Part shown: in pieces, positions 1 to 14,100 of the stretch
How positions within the stretch are numbered: position 1 is the stretch's first letter
How the letters are laid out: each line of letters begins with the position of its first letter
NCBI GenBank assembly: GCA_030169165.1
Contig: CM058041.1
Coordinates: 26,924,622-26,988,621, forward strand
Direction: 5' to 3'
DNA length: 64,000 bases
From: Centaurea solstitialis
Lineage: Eukaryota > Streptophyta > Magnoliopsida > Asterales > Asteraceae
Notes under the pieces: generated by a model
The model's input: only the letters and a program-made list of their open reading frames with translations
The model's database searches: none
What the model was told of the DNA's origin: nothing
Position numbers and translations under genes: made by a program

Positions 1-22
1 GAGAGAGAGAGAGAGAGAGAGA
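1..22. repeat. (GA)n microsatellite
   Basis: The window opens with an uninterrupted GA dinucleotide run, cut by the window edge, so its true length is unknown. Confidence 0.9.
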
Positions 23-162
23 AAGGTGGGGTGGGGTAGTAAAGCATCGACATGGGGCTACCGAAGGGGAGGGCGCCGGTCACCCTACCCTTCATCCTCA
101 ATGGTGTTACCCATCGGTAAAGGGGGGTATCGGTCATCCTACCGATGCCATTAAGGATGGCC
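23..162. mobile_element. Right-end fragment of a GGCCATCC-type MITE
   Basis: The segment ends in GGATGGCC followed by TTA, the same terminus as the complete element at 5746-6049. Its interior holds short inverted blocks around ACCGATG/CATCGGT. The left end is outside the window or lost. Read as a PIF/Harbinger-like MITE fragment. Confidence 0.4.
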
Positions 163-981
163 TTATGAAAAATGGTCAAAAAGACATCTTAGTTAAATAA
201 TCAGTTACAAACATTTTATAATATAATTAATGCAAATCTCTAATAATGTTATTAAAATAAATTTCTAATTATATAATATCTTAATTAATACCAAAAATAT
301 AGTAAACAAATTAAATAGTATAAAATATTGATTAAAAAATATATAATTGATTATTATATATATTGTAAATTCAGAATTTGTTTAAATAAATTTTACAAAA
401 ATCTACATTAGTTTATGTTTTAATTTACTATTATATTTAATAAAAATAAAAAAATAAAATTGATCAGGTGATTAGTAATGTTAAAAGAATATAATTGAAA
501 ATTAGATTAAACGTTTTCTTTTTCAAAATATTTAGCATGTTTTAGTTATTTATGAAAAAAAGTATGGATCTAATATTATGTAACTTACATAATATTTTAA
601 AGATTGTTATGTTTGTTTTTATAATAACTAAATATATTAAACAATAATTGACATAATTAATAAGATTTAAAATAATTAATAATTATAATTAATGTATAAT
701 GTATAGTTATATCAAATTAACAATTTATAATTGATTTTAATTACTATAATTTAATATTTATTTAATTAATAATTAATATTTATTTTTAATTAATAATAGT
801 TAATAATAATAAGAAGTCTAATTGAAAAAAGTCACAAAAAGTTTTCCATGAACTACTTTTAGTAACGTTTCAATAAGCTAGTTGATGTTCATCCAAACAT
901 GTTTTAAAAACTAAGCTAGCTTGTTTTTGCCAAACATAGCTTTTATCTCCTCTATACAATTTTTTCCAATCAATACAAAAA
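163..981. other. AT-rich intergenic DNA, no gene seen
   Basis: Very AT-rich sequence of short ATTA/TTAAT words with no coding frame. The only recognisable item is a Tourist-like fragment near 846-957. Confidence 0.7.
846..957 (-). mobile_element. Fragment of a Tourist-like MITE (TATGTTTGGCAAA end)
   Basis: On the minus strand this reads as AAAGCTATGTTTGGCAAA followed by AAGCTAGCTTA and CATGTTTGGATGAACATC. These are the terminal words of the complete copies at 48740-49016 and 63261-63661. Only one end is present. Confidence 0.45.
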
Positions 982-1496
982 TCTAAGGCCCTCTTTGAGA
1001 GTGCTTACTAAATTTTATAAGCACTCATAAAAGTGCTTATCAACTCATGTGGTGTGAAAAATAAGATGTCTAAAAAGTGTTTAGATTAGCTTTTTATTTA
1101 TCAAATTTTGGGTAAGAACAACAGAGCGATCGATCCCAGTTAGAAATCGATGTGCATTGGTAGAAATCGAACCAAAATAGATCGCAAATCAAAACCCTAA
1201 ATCGACCGAAAATCGAATGCATATCACAACCCCTAGAAATCGATTATGAATAAATGAGAAATCGATGTGCAATCGATACCCAAATCAAAACCCTAAGAGA
1301 AATCGATGTTTACAGTGAGAAATCCTTACCGATCGAAACCTAATCGGAGAATAACATTGGTCCATCGCCAAGAACACGTCATCTCGTTGCCAAAAAGTTA
1401 GTTGGTTGTGACTTCTCAAAAACGACTTACCATGTTAGCAATAAATAAATAAGCTGATAAGCTATTTTCATACACGCTCCCATGGAGGGTCTAAGG
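982..1496. mobile_element. hAT-like MITE with 7-bp TSD
   Basis: The element (989-1489, 501 bp) has imperfect terminal inverted repeats: CCCTCTTTGAGAGTG at the left and CCCTCCATGGGAGCG on the reverse complement of the right. TCTAAGG occurs on both sides (982-988, 1490-1496). The interior holds many AGAAATCGATG words that look like subterminal repeats. There is no coding capacity. The hAT assignment comes from the TSD length. Confidence 0.6.
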
Positions 1497-2340
1497 AATT
1501 CCAATATAGTTGAAATGTCAATTTTGCTTGGCCCATGTTTTGACTTGAAAAACGATGTCGATATTGGACAATCCAATAATTAGTTGTATTAAAATATTTT
1601 ACAGAAGATAATTATGTGTTTCTATTTTTACTTTTAGTTTGAAAAAGAATGATGTGTTTCCATTGTTAAAAGGTATAAATATTTAATAAATTTGTATTAG
1701 TCAATAAACAATTTATAAAATGTTTTTTTTATCAAAATGTTTAGCATGTATTAGTCAATAATAAGTTATAAAAATAAAAAAAGTACTACCATACATTGTT
1801 AAAGTATCCAAATTTAAAACATAAAATTTTATACAAGTCTAATTCAAATCTGATCGACGTGATAATAGTAATGAATATGGCATACAAATATTATATATGT
1901 TTAAGAAATTACAAAATATATTTTTTGATATATTAGTTACCAATTTAAACAACCGAAATTAATTACCAAAAAAATAAATCTTTAAACAATCATATGATAT
2001 TATTTATTTAAAGTGATTGTTTAGTTGGTGAATAATCAAATAACTGTAATTAAAATTATCTTATTTAAATAATTAAAACTTAATTATTTATCTTTTAAGT
2101 CCTTAATTAATCTATCCAACACTCTTTAATTCATACATTATTTTAGAGGTGGTGAAAATGGGACGACCTGGACCTCGACTCGTACAAGTTACAAAAATGA
2201 AGACAATGCCATGAGGTTTTGGTCGGAACCAGGAGTTGACTTTTGGTCTACATCCGATGGTGATATTTATTTATTTAGAATCTTCTTTTCTTCCTAAAAC
2301 CGTATAAAGCATTTAATGCATCATCGTTCAATTATTGATT

Positions 2341-2632
2341 TATTATTAAGGGTTTACTTCACGGGAATGTATTTAACTTGTCACGAAAAGTTATTGTATG
2401 TATTGGACTTTGATTTTTTCCATTGTATGTATCAAACTTATAAAAACCTACAATTTAGTGTATTTTGTTACAAGTTGGATACACTTTCATGGTAGGTTTT
2501 GATAAAGTTGGATATATTAAATGGTAGTTTTGATAGGTTTGATACATACAATGGAAAAAATAAAAGTCCAATACATACAATAACTTTTCGTGACAAGTTG
2601 GATACATTTTTGTGAAGTAACCCTATTATTAA
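2341..2632. mobile_element. MULE-type foldback MITE with perfect 9-bp TSD
   Basis: The element 2350-2623 (274 bp) is an almost complete foldback. Its outer ~85 bases on each side read the same on opposite strands (starting GGGTTTACTTCAC and GGGTTACTTCAC, then CTTGTCACGAAAAGTTATTG). TATTATTAA is duplicated exactly at 2341-2349 and 2624-2632, which fits Mutator-like 9-bp duplications. The RLK2 upstream region has the unoccupied site near 39988-40000. Confidence 0.85.
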
Positions 2633-3337
2633 AGACCCTTAGAATCGCTAGTCATCTCAATGAAATGTAACCGTTTTAGAAGTTTTGTAACTCTAAATCA
2701 ATTTCGTAGATTTGTTTTATTTCACACAAGATAGCTGGACCAGATCAACAAACATCAACAAATTTATCCGATATGTGGAGAATGTTAGAACTTTGATATC
2801 CAATCGTTGTATAATTCAAGCACTATCTAAATTGATAAGTTAGTTGATGAACAATCATGTTTGACAAGACTAGATGATAAAATATAAAATGATCAAATAA
2901 GCATTTTGAAAAAAATTGTTAATTACAATATTTTATTAATATATTCAAACAAAAATTCTAATAATATAACATGCTAATTATTACAAACACAATATCAAAA
3001 AAGAATTAAACAATATTTTATTAGTAACACAACCCAATATTGTTTAGTTCTTTTTTGATATTGTGTTGCTAATAAAATATTGTTTTCAATAAAGGTCATG
3101 CTGAAGTTTCTTGCTTCTTTCCTTATGTTGTTAAAAAAAGGTTAATATATCCTAATAGAAAAGAAATATTGTATCATGATGTATTTGAACTTGCATTTTC
3201 GTAATATATCTCATACAACAAAATAAAAACATTAAATGGGGAATGTAGACAATGTCTATAAAACGACATTACAAAAGTCTTCGTCCATCCAAAACTTTTA
3301 TTTTTTAGTTAATACTTGATTTCAAGTTCTTCTATAT

Positions 3338-3345
3338 TATATAAG
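3338..3345 (+). promoter_or_regulatory. Possible TATA box of RLK1
   Basis: TATATAAG lies about 120 bp upstream of the chosen ATG, which leaves room for a short 5' UTR. It is a positional inference in an AT-rich context. Confidence 0.3.
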
Positions 3346-3465
3346 TATATACCATATGATCCTAAAAAACTTATATGGTAGGGTTTTAGTTACGTGCTCT
3401 TTCATTTGTTGAGTGTGTCATCTAAAACTAATGTGTTGTTATCATCGCTAGGTGATCTAAGAACC

Positions 3466-3777
3466 ATGTTGTTTGGAATTCTATGCCTTGTGTTACTCCC
3501 ATTTGGTTATGCGTCCATTAACACCACGTGTCTTCCTCTTGATGAAGGTAATTTAAGATATGGACATGCTTGTAAAATATCTTATATTTATATTTTTTTG
3601 GTTTGATTTTATGGCAGTTGATGCATTGAGGGAGATTGGGAGGAAGTTGCATAAAGATTGGGATTTCAATGAAGATCCATGCAGCAGAACAATAAATTGG
3701 GTCTCTCCCACTATTGGAAGCTTTGAGAATATCGTGGATTGCTCACAAAATATCAACAATTGTAATATTATTAACAT
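3466..3777 (+). CDS. RLK1 exons 1-2: signal peptide and LRR N-terminal cap
   Basis: Exon 1 encodes a hydrophobic leader (MLFGILCLVLLPFGYA) followed by Cys-containing mature sequence. Exon 2 (from 3618 after ATGGCAG) encodes ALREIGRKL, then WDFNEDPCS, the conserved N-cap of this family, and a Cys-rich stretch ending in phase 2 before GTAATC. The 2.5-kb intron that follows contains three SINEs and a MITE. Confidence 0.85.
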
Positions 3778-6700
3778 GTAATCTTCTACACCCTTCTATA
3801 AATTATTGTACAAGATATTTGCCAAACAATTGGGTCATGGAACTAAAATGCATAGAGTAGCAATCATATTTTGTAATATCTTTTTCTTTTTACATAAAAA
3901 TTGATGAAAATTACACTTCATTTCAAGTCTTTTTAAGACGTTTTGTAATGGTACTTATTTTGGTTTGATCAAATAACCGTATAGCCAAAAAAATGGTTAT
4001 CAAATAGTAATATTAGCATTAGAAAGTGTATGATGAAGTTTTAGGTCATTATTTTAGAGAAATTAACTTAAATACTCATTCTACACGCCCAAATTAGTTT
4101 CCTAGTCATTCTTCTTCTAGAGTGATCCAAATGTCACTAGATTCGCACTTTACCATGTCCGTAATTTGCTAACCTAGTGAGAAAACGTAATAAGAGTAAA
4201 AAACGAATCTAATAAGTTTTTCTTAATATTTCTTTTTTACTATCTACATTTAAAATTTGCGGATTTAGGCCTGAAAATTACAAATTAAACACGTTTTTAG
4301 TGAAAGTAAGAAACAAATAATTAGAACACCAATTTAAATATATAAAATAACTATTTGAGACTTTGAGTCCATCTCCTATTATTATATATGATTTTGACAT
4401 CATTGAATTTTCTTGGACAAGATCATTTCAATAATCAAACCGTGTAGGCATTAATAGTTGAAAAGACTTCTTCTATTTTCAATTTTTTTTTTATCCCATC
4501 TCTTCTGCATTAAATCTTTTGGGTTCTTGTAACTCGGTAAAAATTTGATTAAAGTTTAGACAAGCATAGTTAACAATTTTCTATAGTAATTAGGTAAAAA
4601 AAATTGATTATCCACACTCTTTATTGATCTTATACAAAACTCGTTTTTAAATTACACTAATGTAAATGAAAATTTGTTGGCTCGTTCAACAATTGATGCT
4701 AGTAAGACCTCTCACCCATTTATCAACGAAGCTATATATGATAAATTACTTTTTAATATTATTATAATCGAAATTGATGTAAATAAATCTAATGATGATG
4801 TTTATTTATAAGTTTGATTATTTGTATCTTTTAAATGCCAATGGACTTGTAGCATAGCAACATTTGGAGTGTTTATAAGATGTCCCTCTTCCTTGTAGTT
4901 GTTAGTTCGAGTTCTGTGGTGGACAATTGTGTAGATTTAGGAGTAGGTTATGTGGGTGAGTGTAATCTGTCGTTCAAAAAAATTGTATCTTTTAGATTGT
5001 TTTATTTTTATCATAAATCTACTTTTATCTCTTTGTCATGCCAATACTTTGCGGGGTTATCAAAGCATTAGTAGCCTAGTGGTTGGTAACATTATTGGGA
5101 GGGACACTAGAAGGCATCCCTATCTACCCGACATGTTGACAATACCCTGACCATGGGTCGGCTTTGGGGTTGGTTCATGGTTACTGAGGATTAGTCGGAT
5201 GCTCGTATGAATCTTGGATACCTTGTAGATTTTGTGTTAGGACGTTTGCGGTTAAAAAAAATATTTTATAGGGTTTGTTAAAGTGAAGTTATTTCAACTA
5301 ATTCAACTTTAGTTAAATGTCATTTCCAAATTTCTATTTTTTTTTTTTTTTTTTTTTGCATTTTTGCATTTTTGTAAACCGTGATGGTTATATTTAACTT
5401 TTAAGCTGTAACCAAAATAAAAGTGTTCTAAAAGTAGAATTGACTTCAAACCCGCCGTGCATAGCGCACCCTTGGCTTCAGCGGCTTCGAACCCGCAGGG
5501 CTCAGCAAGCTTGGTGGCTACCGCTACGCAGCCAACGGGTTTGAGAGAGAATCGGGTTGCCCACGCCGCTGTGAGCAGCTTGTGAGGGATGTGTTTAATT
5601 AAATGAGAGGGTTGGGATGGTTGGGTACTAATTAGAGAGGGTTAATAGAAGATTTGGAAAAAAGCGCGGCTGATGTGGGAGAGTTTGGGAGTTCTTATCA
5701 AAAATACTTTATTCATAAATTCGCTAGTTAACCAGTTTGCTATCAGGCCATCCACAGCCGTACCACCCATACCACCTGCATAGGCTGCCACCTCAGCGCC
5801 ACATCAGCTTTACCACTACCTTACCATTACCATACCATTCACCCACACCCGTACCACTCATACCACCTGCATTATTTAAATAATAAAATATGTATATATA
5901 TGTATGTATATCTATGTGTGTGTGTGCTTTACCACCGGTGAGCATTCATCGTTCGCCCATCTTGCAGCTCCCATACCGTTAACACGCGGCGGTGTTACCG
6001 CTGGTATGGGAGCGGTGCAGCTCCCATACCGTCCGCGCTGCGGATGGCCTCAGATGTTAAAAAAAGCAACAAAAATGGCACTTTGTGTTGTTTTTGTAAG
6101 GGTGTCCGGACCAAAGCTCGACTAATCCCCAACAATTTTAGGGGCTAAACATGGCCCCACTTACATGCCCTCACGCATGTGCACAGAAAGACTCGAACTC
6201 GGTTAAAGCGCTAAGAACCCCTGAGCGATTAACAATCCGCCACAGCATGTTTTTGAACGTTTGAATAACTAAAGAGTAACTTCATGTTGCCTTGCAGAAG
6301 TCTTAAAGGACAAAACCTACAAGGTACTCTCCCACCGGAACTCGTCAACCTCCGTTATCTCCAAAATCTGTACATTACTTACTTCCTTCATTTTCTGTTA
6401 ATTGTTCGTTAATACAAACTTCCAATATCTGTATTTATAGTAATTGATTTTGTGTATTTCATTCATACAGAGACTTATCCCGCAACTTTCTCAGTGGTAA
6501 CATCCCTCCAGAATGGGGATCCATGGAGAAGATTCAAAACATGTACTTGGTTCTCTATCAATACTCTTTTAGCATAATTGTATCGTTTTTCGCACTTTAA
6601 AGTAATAGGTTTTGACATCTAAAAATTTGAATGTGGGAAATATGTGTTACGGGGCAGGTTCAAACGAGAACACTTACTATTTACGAGAACCTGAATGTAC

Positions 6701-9700
6701 AAAATCACATATGATCCATGAATAAAAATCATATGTAAGTCAAGTACAAAAATCGCGTACACAAATCCTATATGATTCAGGTACAAAATCACATATGATT
6801 CTGTAAAATCATATGTAATTCAAGTACAAAAATCACATACAAAATATATATGATTCACGCACAAAATCACATATGATTCATGTACAATATCACGTATGAT
6901 TCACAAAGTAGCCCATGTCCATTTTTCCGTTAGTGTATAATCACATGTGATTTTGTACATGGGCGGCCATTCTCGTAAATAGTTAGCATTCTCGTATGAA
7001 CCTCTTTCTATGTGTTACATGGTGATGTTTAAGATGGTATATGTTAACTTATTGCAGTTCACTCCTTGGGAACCGTTTAACTGGATCAATCCCGAAGGAA
7101 ATTGGAAATATTACCACACTCACTGTTTTGTAAAGCTTTTAACCATCTGTTATCTCTTTTTAATTTGTTGAAATGTTGAGTTTTTTGACTATCTTTTGCT
7201 GTTTATGACTTCAATTTCTATTGTTCATTAGCATTATAGAGGACAATCTGTTGTCCGGAAGAATTCCTGAGGAACTTGGGAACCTTTCAAGCATAGAGAA
7301 ATTGTAAGATTATATGAAATATGTCGGCATTGTTGTTGATACTTTCTTTATCTCGTTTATCCATGTATATGGGTGTTCATTTCTTATCGTAGATTTCTGA
7401 ACTCCAACAATTTTACCGGGGAGTTGCCTCCATCCTTTGCAAATCTGATCACTATGAAGGAACTGTGAGTTCGTTCTACCTGGTTGGATTTTAGTTACTC
7501 CTTATTTGGCCCCCAAAACTGATCATTTTATTTTTATTTCTACTGCAGTCGCATTGGTGATGACAATTTCTCTGGGAAGATCCCCGATTTCATTGGAGGA
7601 TGGACACATCTCCGGAAGTTGTGAGACATTTGCCTACTGTTTCATCTTCTGCTTGTATATAGAATAATAGCAGTTGGATTGAATTTAAGTTTCTGAATGG
7701 CAGAAGGATTCAAGGCAGTGGATTGGAGGGGCCAATACCTCCTAGCATTACTCGCTTGGCAACTTTATCAGACTTGTCAGTATTTCCCTGTATATCATCT
7801 GTTTGATTTGCTTGCAGTTTGCATAAAGTATGTGTGTTGACTGAACCAAGAGATGCAGGAGAATCAGTGACTTGAGAGGACCAGACGCACTTTTTCCACC
7901 GTTTGCTAATCAATCTTTCAATTATCTGTGAGCTAAATCGCTTTGTAACCCTATGTCATATATAAGAGACTCTTACCAGTTTTGTTTGTTATTGCATTCT
8001 AAACTCAATCTTGCCAGGGTCTTGAGGAGTTGCAATCTGATCGGCGAGATACCAAATTCCCTTGGTTCCCTTGTGATTGGCGATGTCCTGTTAGTAACTT
8101 TTACCTTTCCCTACTTATCCATGTCTTGGGCCTTAGCTCTCAATGGTATATTTCAGGAACTTATGGTTCTAACGACTGGTAGTTCTGTGTTAAGGGAGGA
8201 GTATTAAATCAAAATATTTTTTTTTTGTTAATTTTGTATTTTGGTTTTATTTAGTTACAGATTCACTAGATTTGACAATTGACACCATTGTTGTTCTTGT
8301 TGCACTTTCAGAGACTTAAGCTTTAACAAGCTTAATGGATCCATTCCGCCAAATTTATCTAATGTACGAGATGCAGAGTTCATGTAAGAACTCCTTTTGA
8401 AGTATTGCTATCTCACATGATTCTTGCTTTCGCTTGGATGGAAGTGTAGTAGTTTAGCACTTTAGCTGAAGTAGCAGCCTGGAAGCAACAGAATATAATT
8501 TTGTTTATTTATCGTATCATCGTTACCTGTTTGGGACATTCAAACTATAATGGTGATACCTTACGAGTTCTATTATTTTGATTTTTCAGTTATCTGACTG
8601 GAAACATGCTATCTGGACGTGTGCCTCTTTGGATGCTTGGTAGTAACGCAAAAAAAATGTGAGTTTGTCTACTGTAAAACCTATACAAACAAAACAAGTG
8701 AAGTGGGTCATACTAGTTTCTAGCCATTGTGTTGCATTCCATATATACAGGTCAAGTGCTTGGTGCAGGATATCTGTCTAAGTTTTGTTCGTGCGCATGG
8801 AGAGGGCCTTCTAGTCATAGTGGTTTAATCCCTCTACTATGAAATCATATATAAACTAACTACTTGTTTCATTTCCACCTATGTGGGAGAATGGTTTTCC
8901 ACGCCCAAACATTCACTTCAATTGCCACACCTCATACATCAAAGCGAAGCTCTCACATTACATAAACCCACAAGAATCTTTCCGATTTGTTTTGAACTCG
9001 ATTTTTCCCAACAAAGCTCATCTCATGATGTCCGAACGACCGTCAGTCCACTAAGGGATTTGCTATTTACATGGGTTCTAATCTCATCTCATGAACCACT
9101 CGCAAGCAACACACCATTTCTCGCCCCTCCAGCGAGTCAAAATACAAAGCTCTTGGCTCTTGCTGATACCTTGGCCGCGATCACCAGGCTTCAAGCTTTT
9201 CTTTGCGAACTTGGCATCCGAGCTCCATAGTCTTGCATCCTATGGCTTGACATCTAAGAGCAACCTACCTCTTGGCTAATTCCATCTTCTAATCCCTAAA
9301 AAGCATGTAGAAGTTAATTTTCAGTTTGTTTGATAAAAGGTGGCCCAAGGAGACCTTTGGGTAAAGTCTATATCCACAAATGACCAAATTGTTGACATCT
9401 TCACAAAGCTGCCACCGACTCCTGGGTTCCTGTTTTTACAAGCCAAGCAACCAGTCATTCCACGTCCTTAGCTTGCGGGGGTGTATTTGACTTTGTGTAA
9501 TTAGCAAAATTTTAGAGTGTATGTGTATCTAAATATAAATACATTTTCATAAAATGTATTTCTGTTTATCATGGCTATTAGTAAATTTCACTGGCCAGTT
9601 TGCTAAAAACATCTTCTCTTGTGTACCTCATCATGACTATCGGATGAAGTCCTGTTCATCTTCTATGATTTGCATCCAACCTTAATTTCCAGTGACAGCT

Positions 9701-11150
9701 CAGTGAACTTCACTGGCCATTTTACTAATATTTTTTTTCTTGTGTACCTTATCATTCGGTCGTTCTCCTTGGAGAAAGAATGTGGTGTTACTTCAAGTCG
9801 ATTGTTTGTTCAAGGGTGTTACTGTTTTAAGTTGTCAAATTAAATCCTCATTAGACAGAACATTTGACTATTTTGCTTTTATTTTCCCTTGATTTTTCCA
9901 TTATGTGAAAGGCAAGGATGTAATTTGTGCTTGTGAATTGTGATGTCTAAAACATATATAAGATTGTTATCATCTTTATTCTCATATGATTTATTCTACT
10001 ACCAACCATGTGCAAGCCTTGCAACCAAAAAGGTTGAATTTATTTGAGCAACTTTTAGTCGAGCCGAGGCAGATATACTTCCTGGTAACAGGCTATATTA
10101 ACTCAATATCTCCACTTATTGAACATTAGTTTATCTTCCTTTTGTTAATGGAGGTTCTTCCCAATTAAGAAACACATTAGATAAGATCCTTGTTTGATTG
10201 TTGCTATGATTTTCTTGCAGCGATCTGTCATACAACAATTTTACACTTGAAGGCTCACAAGACTTGACGTGTCGAATACGGAATACGTAAGATCAACTCT
10301 ATCTTTCTTGTATCATTTACAAAGTGTTTCTTATACGAACTAAATCTTGTGTTTCCTGTGTAGAAACTTGTTTGCTTCCTCATCAACGGATAACGTGTCG
10401 TAAGTTTCTATACGATGAATTAGTTTATCCAAATAAAGATTTGGCAATACTCATTTATGTGTGTCACACTCTTTCTATTCTTTTATTTCAGTACTAGTGA
10501 ACAAGTCTCATGCTTGCGGGATTTTCGTTGTGAAACAAGTAAGTTAAAGTTACATATTATTTCTCATATGTTGGTGAATTTATATGGCATGCTTATTACT
10601 AAATTCATTGATGATGTTCTTCTTAAGACAAATTTGATTAATGATGTAAATGCCAGAATTCATATTTAGAAGTAAATTGATTGTTGTTATTCTGTGATTC
10701 TGGTATTAATTAATGATGTAAACGGCAGAAATGCATATGTTAAGACTTCCTATTTCTGTTTTTGGAATAGATTCGACCTCCTTGTATATCAACTGTGGTG
10801 GAGACCAACTGGAGGATGGAAATGTATATGAAGCTGATGTGGAGCCAGGTGGTGCAACATTTTTCTCTATGGATGAGAGGCGATGGCGATATAGCAATAC
10901 TGGTCACTTCCTGGATAATAGTGGTGAAGACATTTATATTTTGCGAAATATTTCTAGGGTGGTAAACAACTCTGGATTGTACCACACTGCACGAACGTCG
11001 GCCTTATCTTTGACATATTATGGTTTGTGCATGCAAAATGGAAACTACACCGTAAGCCTTCACTTTGCCGAGATCCGTTTTACTGATGATGGAACATATA
11101 GCAGCCTGGGCCGGCGTGTATTCGATATCTATATTCAGGTAGCTTCTCAT

Positions 11151-11184
<34 letters not shown>

Positions 11185-14100
11185 TATCCAAAGATCAAGT
11201 GCTGTTTCTGAATTGTAAATATCCACTATAATTGCAAATAACAAACTATAGAATTTTCCAGTGGGGCTGTTAATATTAAAAATAATGGGCTTCTATCGGT
11301 TTTCCTATAAAATATGTACCTAAAAGATCAAAGTGAGCCAACTTGTTTTGATCCCCCTCCATTCTTTTAATGTGATGTATGTTTTAATTTAATTATATTT
11401 TGGCAGCCTAATTCTTTATCTTAAAATGGTTGGTACTTTGTCAGGGGATGCTGGTGGAGAAGGATTTTGACATTAGTGAACAAGCAGGAGGGGTTGGGAT
11501 AGCAATTGTGAAAAACTATACTGTAGATGTTACCACAACTTTGGAAATCCGACTCTATTGGGCTGGAAAAGGAACACTCTTTATCCCAACTCGAGGAGTA
11601 TATGGCCCTCTTATTTCAGCTATTTCTGTAAATCCAAGTAAACTCTCAACTTTCTACGAGTTTTGAGATTGATGGTGTTCATGGTTTCGAGTTGACTGTA
11701 TTATTTGTGACGACGATAGTTGATTGCCATAATGACAAAGCTCTTGTCGACAATAAATTAAACTTAGTATATGATATGCAAAATAGGACTAAGGTGCACA
11801 AATGCAAGCTGTCTACGAGTACAATGCATGTTCATGTATTTTTGTTTGTCTTGTATCTCTGTAAGAGCCTCTCTTTGTTGAGTGGCTTTTATTGTTTGAT
11901 CGTCTTTCTCTAACATTTATTTTATCTTTGTTTATTTTAATTATTCAGATTTTTGGGTTCCACAAGAAGATGGACAAGGAAATGGACATGGTGTGTCTGG
12001 CAGGATTGTGGCTGGAATTGTGATTGGAGCAGTTTGCATCATCATCCTAATTCTAGGAGTTCTAATTCTATGGTGGTGGGGTTATTTACGGCGCAGAGTT
12101 ACTATGGACTTAGGTATTTACGTGCCAAGCTAATATTCTTTAATTTAATTTTTCCAAAGTTTTTATATATCTCCCCATCGTCTTTTGACAGAGCTGAGTG
12201 GTCTCACTGGTTCATTTACATTGAGACAAATTAAAGCTGCAACAAACAATTTTGATGTTGCTAATAAAATTGGAGAAGGTGGTTTTGGCTCTGTTTACAA
12301 GGTGATTTACCACTCTTCAATCACAAAATATTGACAACATTTTTAAACATGTCAGAAACCAACATTGTCTTTTTCATGAAGGGTGTATTGCCGAATGGCA
12401 CCTTAATAGCCGTGAAACAGCTTTCATCCAAATCAAGGCAAGGAAATAGGGAGTTCTTGAATGAATTAGGCATGATATCTGCTTTGCAACACCCGCATCT
12501 TGTGAAGCTGCATGGAGGTTGCATCGAAGGAAACGAGTTGTTGCTAGTGTATGAATACATGGAAAATAATAGTCTTGCCCGTGCTTTGTTTGGTAAGCCG
12601 TACAAATCCCTTAAATGTTTTTCAAAATTCGTTAAATTTTGTTACTTCTTTCCGTTTTATAAATATTGACTCTCTACACGCTTTCTAACAAAATAAGGGC
12701 TCTACCAAACTAAACTTATCCAAGTATATCCCACATAGAAGTAGGGTCTGGGGGGTAGGATAGGATAGAGAGAGATATCATACACAGAAGTGTGAGCAAA
12801 CATGTTAACATGTACAGTGAACAAACAAGGAAGTACGGAAACATGAATACATGATAAGATAAAACAAAATGGGAATCACAAAGCTTAGTACTAACAAATA
12901 CTACAGATAAGGAGTGACATACTGTAAAAGCTCGAAAAACTAAGGTGTCGTTTGCTTTTTAAGAGGTCTGAAGTCTAAATTCACGTATAAAAAATAAGAG
13001 GTGGATAGTGCACCTCTTAAAATTTCAGAGGACAGTAGGAGGTTTTCAAGCCTCTTAATTTTCAGACTTAAGAGGTTTTAAGAGGTAACTTGTAAGAAAC
13101 AAACGGCCCCTAAGACTTTTTTAAACATAAATATGACATGAAAAAATAGGAAAAAATAAAACAAGTGGTGTATGATATATCTAACGTAACCCGTAACGTT
13201 AAATGCTGCCTCTTCACCCTCCCCCGACCTCCCTCCACCATCTTTAAACTCCCCTCATCCCATCCATGTTAGCTACAAGCCCAATGCGAATTATATTGAT
13301 TAAATAATTGAAAACTAACAAAATCGTGAACTACTAAAGAAGTAATATGAATTTGCTTTTCTTCTAATGTGTGCTATAGAAGATAGCAGTTATCTTTTAC
13401 CTTTCTCCTGAAAAATATGTTCTCTGATATTCTCTCCGGAGTCGTGAGGCTTGTTCTTTTGCTAAATTATTTGACCTTGTGGATTTGAAGGGCCTGAAGA
13501 ATGTCTGTTGGAACTTGATTGGCCAACACGATACGAGATCTGCATAGGTATAGCCAGAGGGATATCTTTTCTCCATGAAGAATCAAGATTGAAGATTGTG
13601 CACAGAGACATCAAAGCGACTAACGTACTGCTCGATAAAAATTTAAATGCCAAGATTTCTGATTTCGGTTTGGCTAAGCTTGATGAAGAGAACAAGACCC
13701 ATATAAGCACTCGTATTGCTGGAACTTGGTGAGTCTTTTATATGACAGTTTAGACCATGTTTGCTATAATTGTTATATTATGAAGATCACTTCAAGGTTT
13801 CCTTTTACGCTTTTCAGTGGATATATGGCTCCTGAGTACGCATTGCGTGGTTACCTCACGAATAAAGCCGATGTCTATAGCTATGGCATCGTTCTTCTAG
13901 AGATCGTAAGTGGGATGGCTAACACTGTTGACCGCACAAAGGAGAATCGCTTTGTTCTTCTTGATCTGGTAACTGACATGAACCTTTTTCAACTTGTATG
14001 CTAGAATTTTTTTCATCATCTTTCTTTTGTCGCTTTTCCTTAGGCGGTTGCTTTAAAAAATGCGGGTGATTTGATGGAGCTAGTTGATCCAAGGCTGGGT

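Larger units (their letters stand above)
1960..3465 (+). promoter_or_regulatory. RLK1 upstream region, shared with the RLK2 duplicate
   Basis: About 1.5 kb upstream of the RLK1 start. 1960-2350 and 2624-2720 match 39560-40070 base by base over long runs (for example GAATAATCAAATAACT and GTCATCTCAATGAA). The proximal 3130-3460 matches 47870-48190. In RLK1 the distal and proximal parts are contiguous apart from the MITE at 2350-2623. The area around 2940-3090 holds an inverted repeat of AACACAATATCAAAAAAGAA words. Confidence 0.6.

Noticed and set aside
3394..3465. In-frame upstream ATG extending RLK1 by 24 residues
   Set aside because: The extension is not leader-like, and both paralogues show the hydrophobic signal peptide starting at the internal ATG.
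6097..6247. tRNA gene on the minus strand
   Set aside because: Boxes A and B are present but no cloverleaf forms, and there are a SINE body and flanking target duplications.
8883..9230. 115-codon frame in RLK1 intron 13 as a gene
   Set aside because: It lies in an intron and its end matches a broken Copia RNase H segment; no start context or intact domain.
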